A model generated the notes under the pieces. That model was not told where the DNA came from, did not search any database, and saw only the letters and a list, made by a program, of their open reading frames with translations. This document shows positions 1 to 6,581 of a DNA stretch of 12,471 bases, in pieces; position 1 is the first letter of the stretch; each line of letters opens with the position of its first letter. The position numbers were made by a program, and so were the translations under genes. Location: contig CAYWSJ010000096.1 in the NCBI GenBank assembly GCA_964461045.1, positions 1 to 12,471 of the forward strand, written 5' to 3'. Source of the stretch: JAGXLC01 sp964461045. GTDB taxonomy: Bacteria; Bacteroidota; Bacteroidia; Bacteroidales; UBA12077.

Positions 1-1178
1 TTAATGATAACAGAGAAATTCATGCATTCATTCGCAATATATCTGACAGAAAGGGAGTGGAGGAAGCTCTTAAAGAGAGTGAAGAAAAGTTCTTTTCTCT
101 TTTTTCTGCTGCACCTGATGCTGCTTTGCTTGCAAGTGGTGAAACTGGGGTAATTGTGGACGCTAACATGGCTGCTGCTAATCTTTTTGAGAAACCCATT
201 CATGAAATTATAGGAATGCACCAGAAAGAGTTACACCCCAAAAATCTTAACAAACAATCTCAGGAAAATTTTGAAAACAGAAAAGTTTTTTCAGAAACAG
301 AAATTTCACCAATTGAATCACGTATAATTACCAATTCAGGAAAAGAAAAAGATGTAGAAATCAGGGGGAAAATTATTACAATTCAGAATAACCAATTTGT
401 ACTGGGAACATTCAGGGATGTTACTGCCCGGAAAAAAGCCGAACATGACCTTAGAAAAAGTGAACAAATGTTGCGCGAGCTTAATGCCACGAAAGATAAG
501 TTTTTTTCTATCATCTCTCACGATCTGCGTAATCCTTTTAATACCATTTTAGGCTTTTCACAATTGGCACTGGATAAGATCAAAAAAGAGAAGTATGAAG
601 ATGTAGAAAAGTACTGTTTTCAAATATATAAATCCACCCGGCATAGTTATAATTTGTTAAATAATCTTCTTCACTGGTCAAGAATTCAAAGAGGGAAAAT
701 TGGGTTTGGTCCTGAAATTCTTTTAATGGAAAACATTATAGACCAGGCAACACAGCAGGTGGCAGTGAATATGGAAGAAAAAGACCAGCACCTCGATATA
801 TCTGCTGAACCCGGTTTGAAAGTTTATGCTGATGCTTTTATGCTTGAAACAATTTTAAGAAATTTGCTTTCAAATGCTATCAAGTATTCGCCTGACGGGG
901 GAAAAATAAATCTTAAGATTTATAAGCATAAAGGAAAAATAAAAATAAGTGTAAAGGATGAAGGCATAGGAATGAGCAGACAGGTTCTTGACCAGATTTT
1001 TAATATTGAAAAGAATTTTTCCACCAAAGGAACAAGAAAAGAAGAAGGTACAGGTCTTGGACTGATACTTTGCAAAGAATTTGCCGAAACACACGGAGGA
1101 AGTATTGAGGTGAAGAGTGAAGAAGGGGAAGGCTCTTTGTTTACGGTTTCTCTTCCTGGTAAACTCAAGGCGGAATAA
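1..1178 (+). CDS. PAS-domain sensor histidine kinase, 5' end outside the window
   Basis: Sensor kinase that should autophosphorylate on a histidine and pass the phosphate to an unidentified response regulator. The frame is open from base 3 to the TAA at 1176-1178 (391 residues visible), with no stop before the left edge. The first residues (NDNREIHAFIRNISDRKGVEEAL) look like the end of an upstream PAS/PAC unit, so the GTG at 57 is internal and not the start. Numbering from base 3: a PAS domain at about 26-143 ends in FRDVTARKKAE; the dimerisation/phosphoacceptor helix carries H173 in SIISHDLRNP; the ATPase domain has the N box (RNLLSNAIKYSP, N287 and N291), G1 box DEGIGM at 319-324 and G2 box GTGLGL at 349-354. 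No receiver domain follows and no membrane segment is visible in this part. The ligand sensed by the PAS domain cannot be told from sequence. Kinase call is firm; the full length is unknown. Confidence 0.93.
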   Translation, partial: NDNREIHAFIRNISDRKGVEEALKESEEKFFSLFSAAPDAALLASGETGVIVDANMAAANLFEKPIHEIIGMHQKELHPKNLNKQSQENFENRKVFSETEISPIESRIITNSGKEKDVEIRGKIITIQNNQFVLGTFRDVTARKKAEHDLRKSEQMLRELNATKDKFFSIISHDLRNPFNTILGFSQLALDKIKKEKYEDVEKYCFQIYKSTRHSYNLLNNLLHWSRIQRGKIGFGPEILLMENIIDQATQQVAVNMEEKDQHLDISAEPGLKVYADAFMLETILRNLLSNAIKYSPDGGKINLKIYKHKGKIKISVKDEGIGMSRQVLDQIFNIEKNFSTKGTRKEEGTGLGLILCKEFAETHGGSIEVKSEEGEGSLFTVSLPGKLKAE

Positions 1179-1352
1179 CATTGCCTGATAAAATTTTTGG
1201 CGCAATATTTGATAAGAAGTTGTTTGCCAGGAATATATGTCTTGTGGCCGTTTGCGAAGCAGACTGTTTTTCACGATAAACACACCTATTCGTACATAAT
1301 TATTTTATATGAGATGTGAATTCGATGTAGTAAAACATCCTTTTATTTGGCT

Positions 1353-1463
1353 GGTATTCAGATGTTCCCAGCTTTTAGGCTGGGGTTGCAGGACTCTTAT
1401 GAAAAATCAACATAACTCGTGCCTGACAAACCCCGGCCTAAATACTATAGGTATCTGAATGCC
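1353..1463. repeat. Long imperfect inverted repeat between the two kinase genes
   Basis: Arms at 1353-1387 and 1429-1463 are inverted copies with matched spacing. The outer 11 bases agree at 10 of 11 (GGTATTCAGAT against GGCATTCAGAT), then 10 unrelated bases on each side, then 14 bases agree at 13 (TTTAGGCTGGGGTT against TTTAGGCCGGGGTT). The left arm also contains its own hairpin, CCCAGC at 1367-1372 with GCTGGG at 1379-1384. It may be a REP-like or miniature mobile repeat, or act as a terminator region after the first kinase gene. No long T run follows. The rest of the 1179-1606 gap shows nothing I can name. Confidence 0.55.
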
Positions 1464-1606
1464 TGCGCTTTAGTTGTTGTACTTAACATAGAAACTCACG
1501 TTATATGAGGAATTGTTTATTTTTTGTAATGATTTAAACGATTCTCAAAAAAGATTATCATATAAACTGTTTGCATTAAATTGAATCGTGGATGTAAATA
1601 TTTTTG

Positions 1607-1614
1607 TATATTTG
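1607..1614 (+). promoter_or_regulatory. Possible Bacteroidota -7 promoter box for the second kinase
   Basis: TATATTTG matches the Bacteroidota -7 consensus TAnnTTTG exactly. A candidate upstream TTG lies at 1581-1583, 23 bases away, which is at the long end of the usual spacing. Transcription would then begin near 1621. This is a short motif in A+T-rich DNA, so chance occurrence is a real possibility. Confidence 0.4.
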
Positions 1615-1640
1615 CAATTAACCAACTCATTATCTGCGGA

Positions 1641-3125
1641 TTGACCAGGTCCCCAAAAAATATTTTATTGAAATTGTTTAATTTGAAATCTAACAAGATA
1701 CAAAATATTATCTCAGAATACCAGGACGAAATGGTCTGGGTAACTGATGAAGAAGGTAATATTATTCGTGCATCAAAATCTTCTTTTAGTATTTTAGGGT
1801 ATGCACCCAAAAAGCTCAGGGGAAAGAATTTTTATGATTTTATTCCTGAAGATGATTATCCGACTCTTAAGGATCTCCTGGAAAAATCGTTAAGTAACGG
1901 CAAAGCCCGCCAAAAGGTTTGGTTTTATTCCCAAAGCCAAAACCTGGTAATGTTTAAAGTAAAGACTTCGTATTTGAAGGATCAATCAATTCTTGTTCAT
2001 AACATTCAAAAACACGGTTATCCAGGTTCTGATTTAAAGTATTTTGAAATAAAGCATAATACTTATAGGTTTCTTCTGAAGAATATGACAGACGCCCTTA
2101 TTGTGTTGAATTACCAGGGGATCCTTGTTTATGCGCAGGGATTAAAAGAAATGCTGGGTTATAATGAGAATGAAGTAATCGGAGGTACTGCTTTTGCCCC
2201 GGTACACCCTGAAGATAAGGAGAATACACTCCAGGTTTTTCAGGAGTATTTACAAAAAGGGGAATTTGAGCATAACAGGCTGGATTATCGTTTGATGAAC
2301 ACCAGGGGAGAGTATGTCTGGGTAGAAGGAAATTTTAAGGTTATTGAAGAGCTGGAAACAGGAGAAAAGATGATACTTAATAATATCCGGGATATTTCAG
2401 AAAGAAAAAGAATGGAGAAAGAAATTAAGGACAGCAACCAGACCAAAGATAAGCTCTTATCCTTGATTGCACATGATCTGAAGAGTCCTTTGAGTAATAT
2501 TTCCGGTTTTGCATATTTGCTTAAAGAGAATTTTGAAACCGATCCGAAAGATAAAACGCATACAAACATAGATTTTATTTATGAAAGCAGCAGGCAAGTA
2601 AATGAGTTGGTAGATAATTTATTGAACTGGGCCAGACTTCAAACCAACAGGATTAGTGTAAACAAGGAAGCCATTGACCTAAAGCAGACTGTTGAAAAGA
2701 TTCTTTCTTATTACCAGGAAACAAAAGAGAAAAAATCATTATCCATAGAACTGCAAATACAAGACAATTTAAATGTGTTTGCAGACCCAAATATGACCAG
2801 GGCTATCTTTCGCAACATAATATCAAATGCCTTTAAGTATAGTTATCCGCAAGGAATAATTACAATAGGTACCCTGAAGACAAATAACTCAATGGTTTGT
2901 ATTTATGTAAAGGACCAGGGAGTGGGGTTGTCTGAACAACAGGTAAGGAGCATTCATAATAACAGGGATTTTGCAAGTACAAGGGGAACGGGAAAAGAAG
3001 AAGGGAGTGGTCTCGGACTTAACATTACCCGTGAATTTGTTCATAAAAACGCAGGGCAGATAAAATTTGAATCTAATGAACATAATGGTACGACGGTGAA
3101 GGTTTGTTTGCCTGAAATTTCATAA
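1641..3125 (+). CDS. Tandem-PAS sensor histidine kinase
   Basis: Second sensor histidine kinase, apparently soluble, with no receiver domain and no response regulator beside it. Numbered from the TTG at 1641 (494 residues): PAS 1 at about 23-125 (MVWVTDEEGNIIRAS), PAS 2 at about 135-258 ending in NIRDISERKRMEKE, phosphoacceptor H278 in LSLIAHDLKSP, N box RNIISNAFKYS (N392, N396), G1 DQGVG at 425-429 and G2 GSGLGL at 455-460. The start is uncertain. The open frame reaches a TTG at 1581, but a promoter-like box at 1607-1614 would place that codon upstream of the transcript; the next options are TTG 1641 (used here) and ATG 1731, which has AGGA in front but begins right at the first PAS strand. 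Its C-terminal region resembles that of the preceding kinase (FSTKGTRKEEGTGLGL against FASTRGTGKEEGSGLGL), suggesting related paralogues. It converges with the DUF2807 gene downstream. Confidence 0.92.
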   Translation: MTRSPKNILLKLFNLKSNKIQNIISEYQDEMVWVTDEEGNIIRASKSSFSILGYAPKKLRGKNFYDFIPEDDYPTLKDLLEKSLSNGKARQKVWFYSQSQNLVMFKVKTSYLKDQSILVHNIQKHGYPGSDLKYFEIKHNTYRFLLKNMTDALIVLNYQGILVYAQGLKEMLGYNENEVIGGTAFAPVHPEDKENTLQVFQEYLQKGEFEHNRLDYRLMNTRGEYVWVEGNFKVIEELETGEKMILNNIRDISERKRMEKEIKDSNQTKDKLLSLIAHDLKSPLSNISGFAYLLKENFETDPKDKTHTNIDFIYESSRQVNELVDNLLNWARLQTNRISVNKEAIDLKQTVEKILSYYQETKEKKSLSIELQIQDNLNVFADPNMTRAIFRNIISNAFKYSYPQGIITIGTLKTNNSMVCIYVKDQGVGLSEQQVRSIHNNRDFASTRGTGKEEGSGLGLNITREFVHKNAGQIKFESNEHNGTTVKVCLPEIS

Positions 3126-3352
3126 TATACAGACAGCAATCGGTAATCGCGAGAACGAAACTCAGAATACATTTTTTTTGTTCCCTGGAGGACTCGCGTT
3201 GTTTTGTTTTTCGATTGTAACGCAATGGTTACCCGATAGTCATTCAATGGTCACTCTGTAGTTTTTTCGAACCAGCTTTGAGTATTAAACTGATAAATCT
3301 CCCTCTGACTTGTGCTTAGTGCTTTCAGCCACTGCTTTCTGTAACTCTGCTA

Positions 3353-3381
3353 CCCCTGTTGGCAGATTAACCAGACAGGGG
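3353..3381 (-). terminator. Hairpin after the ABC/DUF2807 operon, possible terminator
   Basis: CCCCTGT at 3353-3359 pairs perfectly with ACAGGGG at 3375-3381, and the stem can extend inward through TGG/CCA across one bulged base. It lies 14 bases beyond the stop of the DUF2807 gene, in the gap between convergent genes. No U run follows on the minus strand, so it is at best a weak intrinsic terminator. In the same gap a T8 run at 3172-3179 follows the second kinase gene, without a clear stem before it. Confidence 0.3.
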
Positions 3382-3395
3382 AGCGGAGTATTCTG

Positions 3396-4073
3396 TTATT
3401 CACCTTTTGCTTTAGCGTTGTCCAGGGTATTTATATTTGCCTTGTCCGGGTTTCCTGAGTAATTCACATAGCTATCCCCGGCAGCATGGACCTCTATTTT
3501 TTCCGTAACTTTAATGTGAACCCTGGCATTTCCCCTTGCTTCTACTTTGCAGGTTTTCGTTTCAAAAGAATTACCATAAAAACGCCCTTCACCATCACAG
3601 ATGATATTAGCCTTGTCTGCATTACCTTCCAGCTTTGCGTGGCTTTTGTCATGGATTTCGACTTTAATCAGATCCGTTGAGATGTTTCCGGAAAGATAAC
3701 CTTTGCCTTTCATGGTAAGTGCATTCAAAGAATCTGTTTTGATAAAGACTTCCTGCAGTTTTGATTTCACCTTGTCCAGGTCGGTAGTTACATACAGACA
3801 ACCGTTTTTTACATGCGTTTTAATGTGGCTGGCATGTTTTTGTTCAGCTTTTATTTTTACCTCATGTTCTGAATTGTTCTCAAGTTTTATTTTCAGATTT
3901 CCCCTGGTATGGATCGCATGAAAAGCTTCTACTTTTCTGGTTTCATCCACCAGGTTGGCTTTAACCTTTTTTAACTCCTTATTGTAATGTGTTTTCATAA
4001 CAATCATCAGAGTGGTAATAACGAGAATAGCGAGAATTAAACCACCCCATAATATTTTATTGCTTGTCTTCAT
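3396..4073 (-). CDS. Membrane-anchored DUF2807 (GIN / adhesin-head) protein
   Basis: A 225-residue protein with one N-terminal hydrophobic segment at about 9-26 (LWGGLILAILVITTLMIV) and then a hydrophilic, strand-rich, repetitive region. From about residue 48 the pattern VEAFHAIHTRGNLKIKLENN, followed by repeating segments such as GKGYLSGNIS, GNADKANIICDGEGRFYGNS and ARGNARVHIKV, fits the DUF2807 family, a right-handed beta-helix-like head found mainly in Bacteroidota. There is no lipobox cysteine and no evident cleavage site, so an inner-membrane anchor with a periplasmic head is the likeliest topology. The molecular function of the family is not established. It starts 24 bases after the GntR gene on the same strand and is most likely the last gene of the ABC operon, which hints at a role in envelope homeostasis together with that transporter. 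The ATG at 4073 directly precedes a typical KTSNK basic start, supporting this start. Confidence 0.82.
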   Translation of the reverse strand: MKTSNKILWGGLILAILVITTLMIVMKTHYNKELKKVKANLVDETRKVEAFHAIHTRGNLKIKLENNSEHEVKIKAEQKHASHIKTHVKNGCLYVTTDLDKVKSKLQEVFIKTDSLNALTMKGKGYLSGNISTDLIKVEIHDKSHAKLEGNADKANIICDGEGRFYGNSFETKTCKVEARGNARVHIKVTEKIEVHAAGDSYVNYSGNPDKANINTLDNAKAKGE

Positions 4074-4097
4074 ATTGATCTGTTTTTCAGTTTAAAA

Positions 4098-4454
4098 TTA
4101 TTGCTTTTCACGATAACTCTTGTAGATCTCTTCCAGCTTCAGATTTAGTAGTTCCATTTTTCTGAAAAAAACCGGGACATCATGTTTCAGAAACTCTTCT
4201 TTTTTCAGTTGTCTGGCCTTTTCATAACCGTTACCGGTTACAAAATACCCGATTCCCCGTTTGTTGTAGATTATTTCTTTCTCCTGCAGATGGTTGTATG
4301 TTCTAACCACCGTATTGGGATTGACCTCCAGTTGTACAGCCAACTCTCTCACCGAAGGGATTCTTTCTCCTTCGGGCCATTTCCTCATTAAAACATTTTC
4401 AATGAAGAGGTCGGCTATTTGTAAATATATGGCCTGATCTTCTCTGAATTCCAT
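4098..4454 (-). CDS. GntR-family transcriptional regulator, YtrA subfamily
   Basis: A 118-residue DNA-binding repressor made of a winged helix-turn-helix at about residues 10-74 and a short helical tail. The HTH core is visible as RIPSVRELAVQLEVNPNTVV, followed by the wing (YNKRGIGYFVT). There is no large effector-binding domain; the short C-terminal helix (about 80-118) is the hallmark of the YtrA subfamily, whose members dimerise through it and usually control neighbouring ABC transporter genes. The gene begins two bases after the permease stop (TAG, TT, ATG), so it is translationally coupled to the transporter. A palindrome at 6086-6107, in front of the ATPase gene, is the probable operator. 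YtrA-type genes often come first in such operons; here the gene is third. The inducer is unknown. Confidence 0.9.
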   Translation of the reverse strand: MEFREDQAIYLQIADLFIENVLMRKWPEGERIPSVRELAVQLEVNPNTVVRTYNHLQEKEIIYNKRGIGYFVTGNGYEKARQLKKEEFLKHDVPVFFRKMELLNLKLEEIYKSYREKQ

Positions 4455-4456
4455 AA

Positions 4457-5224
4457 CTAAATCTGCCTTTCTTTTAATTTAAAATAAGAGACAACTAATA
4501 AAAAGGGAGCGAGCCCGTACCAGTAGATTGCATTTAGGAAAGGAATGAGGTTTTCTGTAATAAAAGCCGGAGCATAACTATCTATGTGTCTCATCAATTC
4601 CATTTCAGACATAAACGTTTGTCCGAGTAAAAAGTATCCTAAAGCAGCCGTAAAGAGCCCGATCACAAAACTTACTATAAACATGGCTAATAAGGTTTTA
4701 ATGAAGTTATAATTTCTGAAAGCGCATGCCCCCAGGAAGAATATTGACTGAATCACCAGGTATTCTTTTGCATTAGCTATAAACCGGGTATTGGTTAAAT
4801 TCAGCATCTGAAAATCCATGTCAAACAGCGCCGAACTGATTATTCCACCAAGAAAGGCTGTTATTACCAGACCTGCAAAAGCAGCAACTGCATACCCGAT
4901 TGCACTGATCAGCCATTGAGATACCAGCTTTTCAAGCGAAGAAGCAGGCAAAGTCAAATACTGATAACTTTTTTCAGGTTGATGCAGTTCATTGAAAATG
5001 CGACTGGTAAATAAAAAACCGCCGATATAAAAGAAAAAGTAAAAAGTTGCTAAAAAGGGCTGGTAATTGATATGCCCCCTGGCATAAGAATCTCCTATCA
5101 GCAGGAGCAAAAGAAGACCTGCCACAGCGCCAAAACCTATGAATAATGATTTTGAGTTCATTGTCAGGTCTCTGCGAAGCAAGTTATATAATCTGAATAA
5201 GTTGAAATGTTTATTCGTCTTCAT
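4457..5224 (-). CDS. ABC transporter permease, ABC-2-like
   Basis: Integral membrane subunit of about 255 residues and six predicted membrane segments. Recognisable hydrophobic stretches include SLFIGFGAVAGLLLLLLIG, FLATFYFFFYIGGFLFTS, AIGYAVAAFAGLVITAFLGG, YLVIQSIFFLGACAF, LLAMFIVSFVIGLFTAALGY and YWYGLAPFLLVVSYF. A short cytoplasmic N-terminus (MKTNKHFNLFRLYNLLRRDL) precedes the first segment. The frame is open to 5281, but the ATG at 5224 is preferred: it follows the ATPase stop by seven bases, avoids a 50-base overlap, and gives a normal permease N-terminus. With the upstream ATPase it should form an exporter in the inner membrane. The substrate is unknown; related GntR-linked systems have been tied to cell-envelope stress and peptide antibiotics, but nothing here proves that. 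Confidence 0.85.
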   Translation of the reverse strand: MKTNKHFNLFRLYNLLRRDLTMNSKSLFIGFGAVAGLLLLLLIGDSYARGHINYQPFLATFYFFFYIGGFLFTSRIFNELHQPEKSYQYLTLPASSLEKLVSQWLISAIGYAVAAFAGLVITAFLGGIISSALFDMDFQMLNLTNTRFIANAKEYLVIQSIFFLGACAFRNYNFIKTLLAMFIVSFVIGLFTAALGYFLLGQTFMSEMELMRHIDSYAPAFITENLIPFLNAIYWYGLAPFLLVVSYFKLKERQI

Positions 5225-5231
5225 AATCTTT

Positions 5232-6068
5232 TTATTTTTTAAATGCATGGTTAATTTCTTTTCCCTTATGAATAATTCCATTGAACAACAATTCCATGTT
5301 AACCTGGGTCTCTTCAGAGCCGTCGTTTTCTACGATGCCTGCTTTGCCGTTCATGATCTCTTCTCCATAAAGCAGTCCTTTAGGCTCTTCACCGTTTCGG
5401 ATTACTTTAAATGCCAGGTTCTTTGTAATTTCCTCCATACTCCGGTTAAAAATTATTTGTCCATCATCGAGCACAATAACCGGATCGATCAGACTTTCCA
5501 TGTCGCGCACCTGGTGGGTTGAAATAATAAAAATTCGATCCTCGCTGAGGGAAGAGGCCAGGATTCTGCGGAACTGACTTTTTGATGGAATATCCAGTCC
5601 GTTTGTGGGTTCATCAAGGATTAAAAGTTTTGAGTTTGTTGCCAGACCAAAACTTAACAAGACCTTTTTCTTTTGTCCGTAAGAAAGTTTCGACAGCTTT
5701 TCCTGCTTGTTCAGGTTGAATTCATTCATAAGCTTGTCAAACTGTTCATGATCGAAGCGGGGATAAAAAGCCCCGTTGATTTTCACATACTCTGAAATTT
5801 TAACGCTGGGAAGCTGAAATTCTTCCGGGATAATATAGGCTTCAGCCAGCATTTGAGGTATGCGTTTTCCTGACTCGTAATTGAGCACTGAGCAATTACC
5901 GTGTTTTGGCTTCAGCAACCCGGTGATTAGCTTCAACAAACTGGTTTTTCCAGCCCCGTTTTGCCCAAGCAGCCCATAAATGTTTCCGGGCTTCAGCTCA
6001 ACGGACAAACCACTGAATAGCAGCTGTTTTCCAGGGTACGCAAAGTCTAATTGTTGAATGTCTACCAT
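5232..6068 (-). CDS. ABC transporter ATP-binding protein
   Basis: A 278-residue nucleotide-binding subunit that powers the neighbouring permease by ATP hydrolysis on the cytoplasmic face. Walker A is GQNGAGKT at 35-42, the signature is LSYGQ at 128-132, Walker B is LLILDEPT at 148-155, the D-loop follows as NGLD, and the switch histidine is H185 in IISTH. The Q-loop region reads YIIPEEFQLP, with Glu after Pro in place of the common Gln, as seen in several ABC-2 export ATPases. Beyond about residue 205 a C-terminal extension of some 70 residues (LAFKVIRNGEEPKGLLYGEE) carries no motif I recognise. It is the first gene of the operon and starts about 18 bases downstream of the palindrome at 6086-6107. 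Confidence 0.93.
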   Translation of the reverse strand: MVDIQQLDFAYPGKQLLFSGLSVELKPGNIYGLLGQNGAGKTSLLKLITGLLKPKHGNCSVLNYESGKRIPQMLAEAYIIPEEFQLPSVKISEYVKINGAFYPRFDHEQFDKLMNEFNLNKQEKLSKLSYGQKKKVLLSFGLATNSKLLILDEPTNGLDIPSKSQFRRILASSLSEDRIFIISTHQVRDMESLIDPVIVLDDGQIIFNRSMEEITKNLAFKVIRNGEEPKGLLYGEEIMNGKAGIVENDGSEETQVNMELLFNGIIHKGKEINHAFKK

Positions 6069-6085
6069 AGTGTTTTTGTTTTATA

Positions 6086-6107
6086 GTGTATTAGTATATT
6101 AGTACAC
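6086..6107. promoter_or_regulatory. Probable GntR (YtrA-type) operator
   Basis: A 22-base imperfect palindrome, matching its reverse complement at 18 of 22 positions, with perfect ends GTGTA and TACAC and TTAGTA-rich half sites. It lies between the ATPase start codon (6068) and the -7 box (6110-6117), over the expected transcription start near 6103. This is where a repressor would block initiation, and the operon encodes a YtrA-type GntR protein. Binding is inferred from position and symmetry. Confidence 0.6.
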
Positions 6108-6109
6108 CA

Positions 6110-6142
6110 CAAATGTATGTAAAAAAGAATTACACTTCCAAA
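6110..6142 (-). promoter_or_regulatory. Promoter of the ABC/GntR/DUF2807 operon
   Basis: On the minus strand TACATTTG (6117 to 6110) matches the Bacteroidota -7 consensus TAnnTTTG exactly, with a TTTG -33 box at 6142 to 6139, 21 bases upstream. Just beyond it lies a 20-base A/T palindrome at 6140-6159 (A3 T7 A7 T3), which could act as an UP-like element or bend. The combination of both boxes, the operator and the adjacent start codon makes this the best-supported promoter in the window. Confidence 0.6.
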
Positions 6143-6161
6143 TTTTTTTAAAAAAATTTTC

Positions 6162-6211
6162 AAAAAAGTTGAATCAGAATGCTGGGTTCAAAAAACAGGC
6201 GTTTGATTCTG
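6162..6211 (-). terminator. Possible intrinsic terminator of the mrp operon
   Basis: On the minus strand CAGAAT (6211 to 6206) pairs with ATTCTG (6180 to 6175), and an inner GCCTG/CAGC stem with a bulge can close an 11-base loop. A run of six T follows at 6167 to 6162. It lies about 30 bases after the mrpG stop and before the ABC operon promoter, the right place for a terminator. The stem is short and interrupted, so confidence is modest. Confidence 0.35.
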
Positions 6212-6242
6212 TCAGCCTTTACAATTATTTCAGGAAAGCACC

Positions 6243-6581
6243 TTAGTTAAATGAATTTTTTTCTTCATTGGTCATATCGTCACTTACATAGTAATCCGGT
6301 TTGTCTGAATGGCGCATATAATTTGCTTTAGAGATCATGTGAGTACCCAGTGGTACGGTAAGAAAAGTGAATACGATAATCAGAATGCCTTTAATTATAT
6401 TTGCAATTTCCGGCATTGCAATTACTGCTCCGATAAGAATCATCACCAGCCCAAAGGAAGTAGTTTTGGTTGTTGCATGCATGCGCATATAAACATCCTT
6501 TAGCCTTAGGAGTCCTAATGCTGATATCAGGATAAAAACAGCTCCCAAAAGGAGGAATCCGAAAACCAACCATTCAATCAT
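6243..6581 (-). CDS. mrpG: Mrp/Mnh cation:proton antiporter subunit G
   Basis: Small membrane subunit (112 residues) of the Mrp antiporter, PhaG/MnhG family. Three hydrophobic segments are seen at about 4-24 (WLVFGFLLLGAVFILISAL), 42-60 (FGLVMILIGAVIAM) and 62-84 (IIKGILIIVFTFLTVPLGTH). The family motif LGLLRLKDVYMRMHATTKTT sits between the first two. The charged C-terminal tail (DKPDYYVSDDMTNEEKNSFN) would be cytoplasmic or membrane-peripheral. It overlaps the 3' end of mrpF by eight bases and is the last gene of the operon. A strong ribosome binding site lies inside the end of mrpF. Confidence 0.93.
   Translation of the reverse strand: MIEWLVFGFLLLGAVFILISALGLLRLKDVYMRMHATTKTTSFGLVMILIGAVIAMPEIANIIKGILIIVFTFLTVPLGTHMISKANYMRHSDKPDYYVSDDMTNEEKNSFN

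Noticed and set aside
57..59. GTG as the start codon of the first kinase
   Set aside because: The same frame is open upstream to the window edge and encodes a PAS/PAC-like tail, so the GTG is an internal valine codon.
870..1810. Minus-strand open frames at 870-1283 and 1517-1810
   Set aside because: They lie opposite kinase coding sequence or the repeat-containing gap, have no recognisable domain, and read as shadows of A+T-rich plus-strand genes.
5225..5281. Longer permease start at 5281
   Set aside because: It would overlap the ATPase gene by 50 bases and add 19 residues not expected for a permease; the ATG at 5224 fits both spacing and protein shape.
6140..6159. A/T palindrome as the mrp terminator
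   Set aside because: An all-A/T stem is too weak for a terminator by itself and it adjoins the ABC promoter; the hairpin at 6175-6211 followed by six T is the better candidate.
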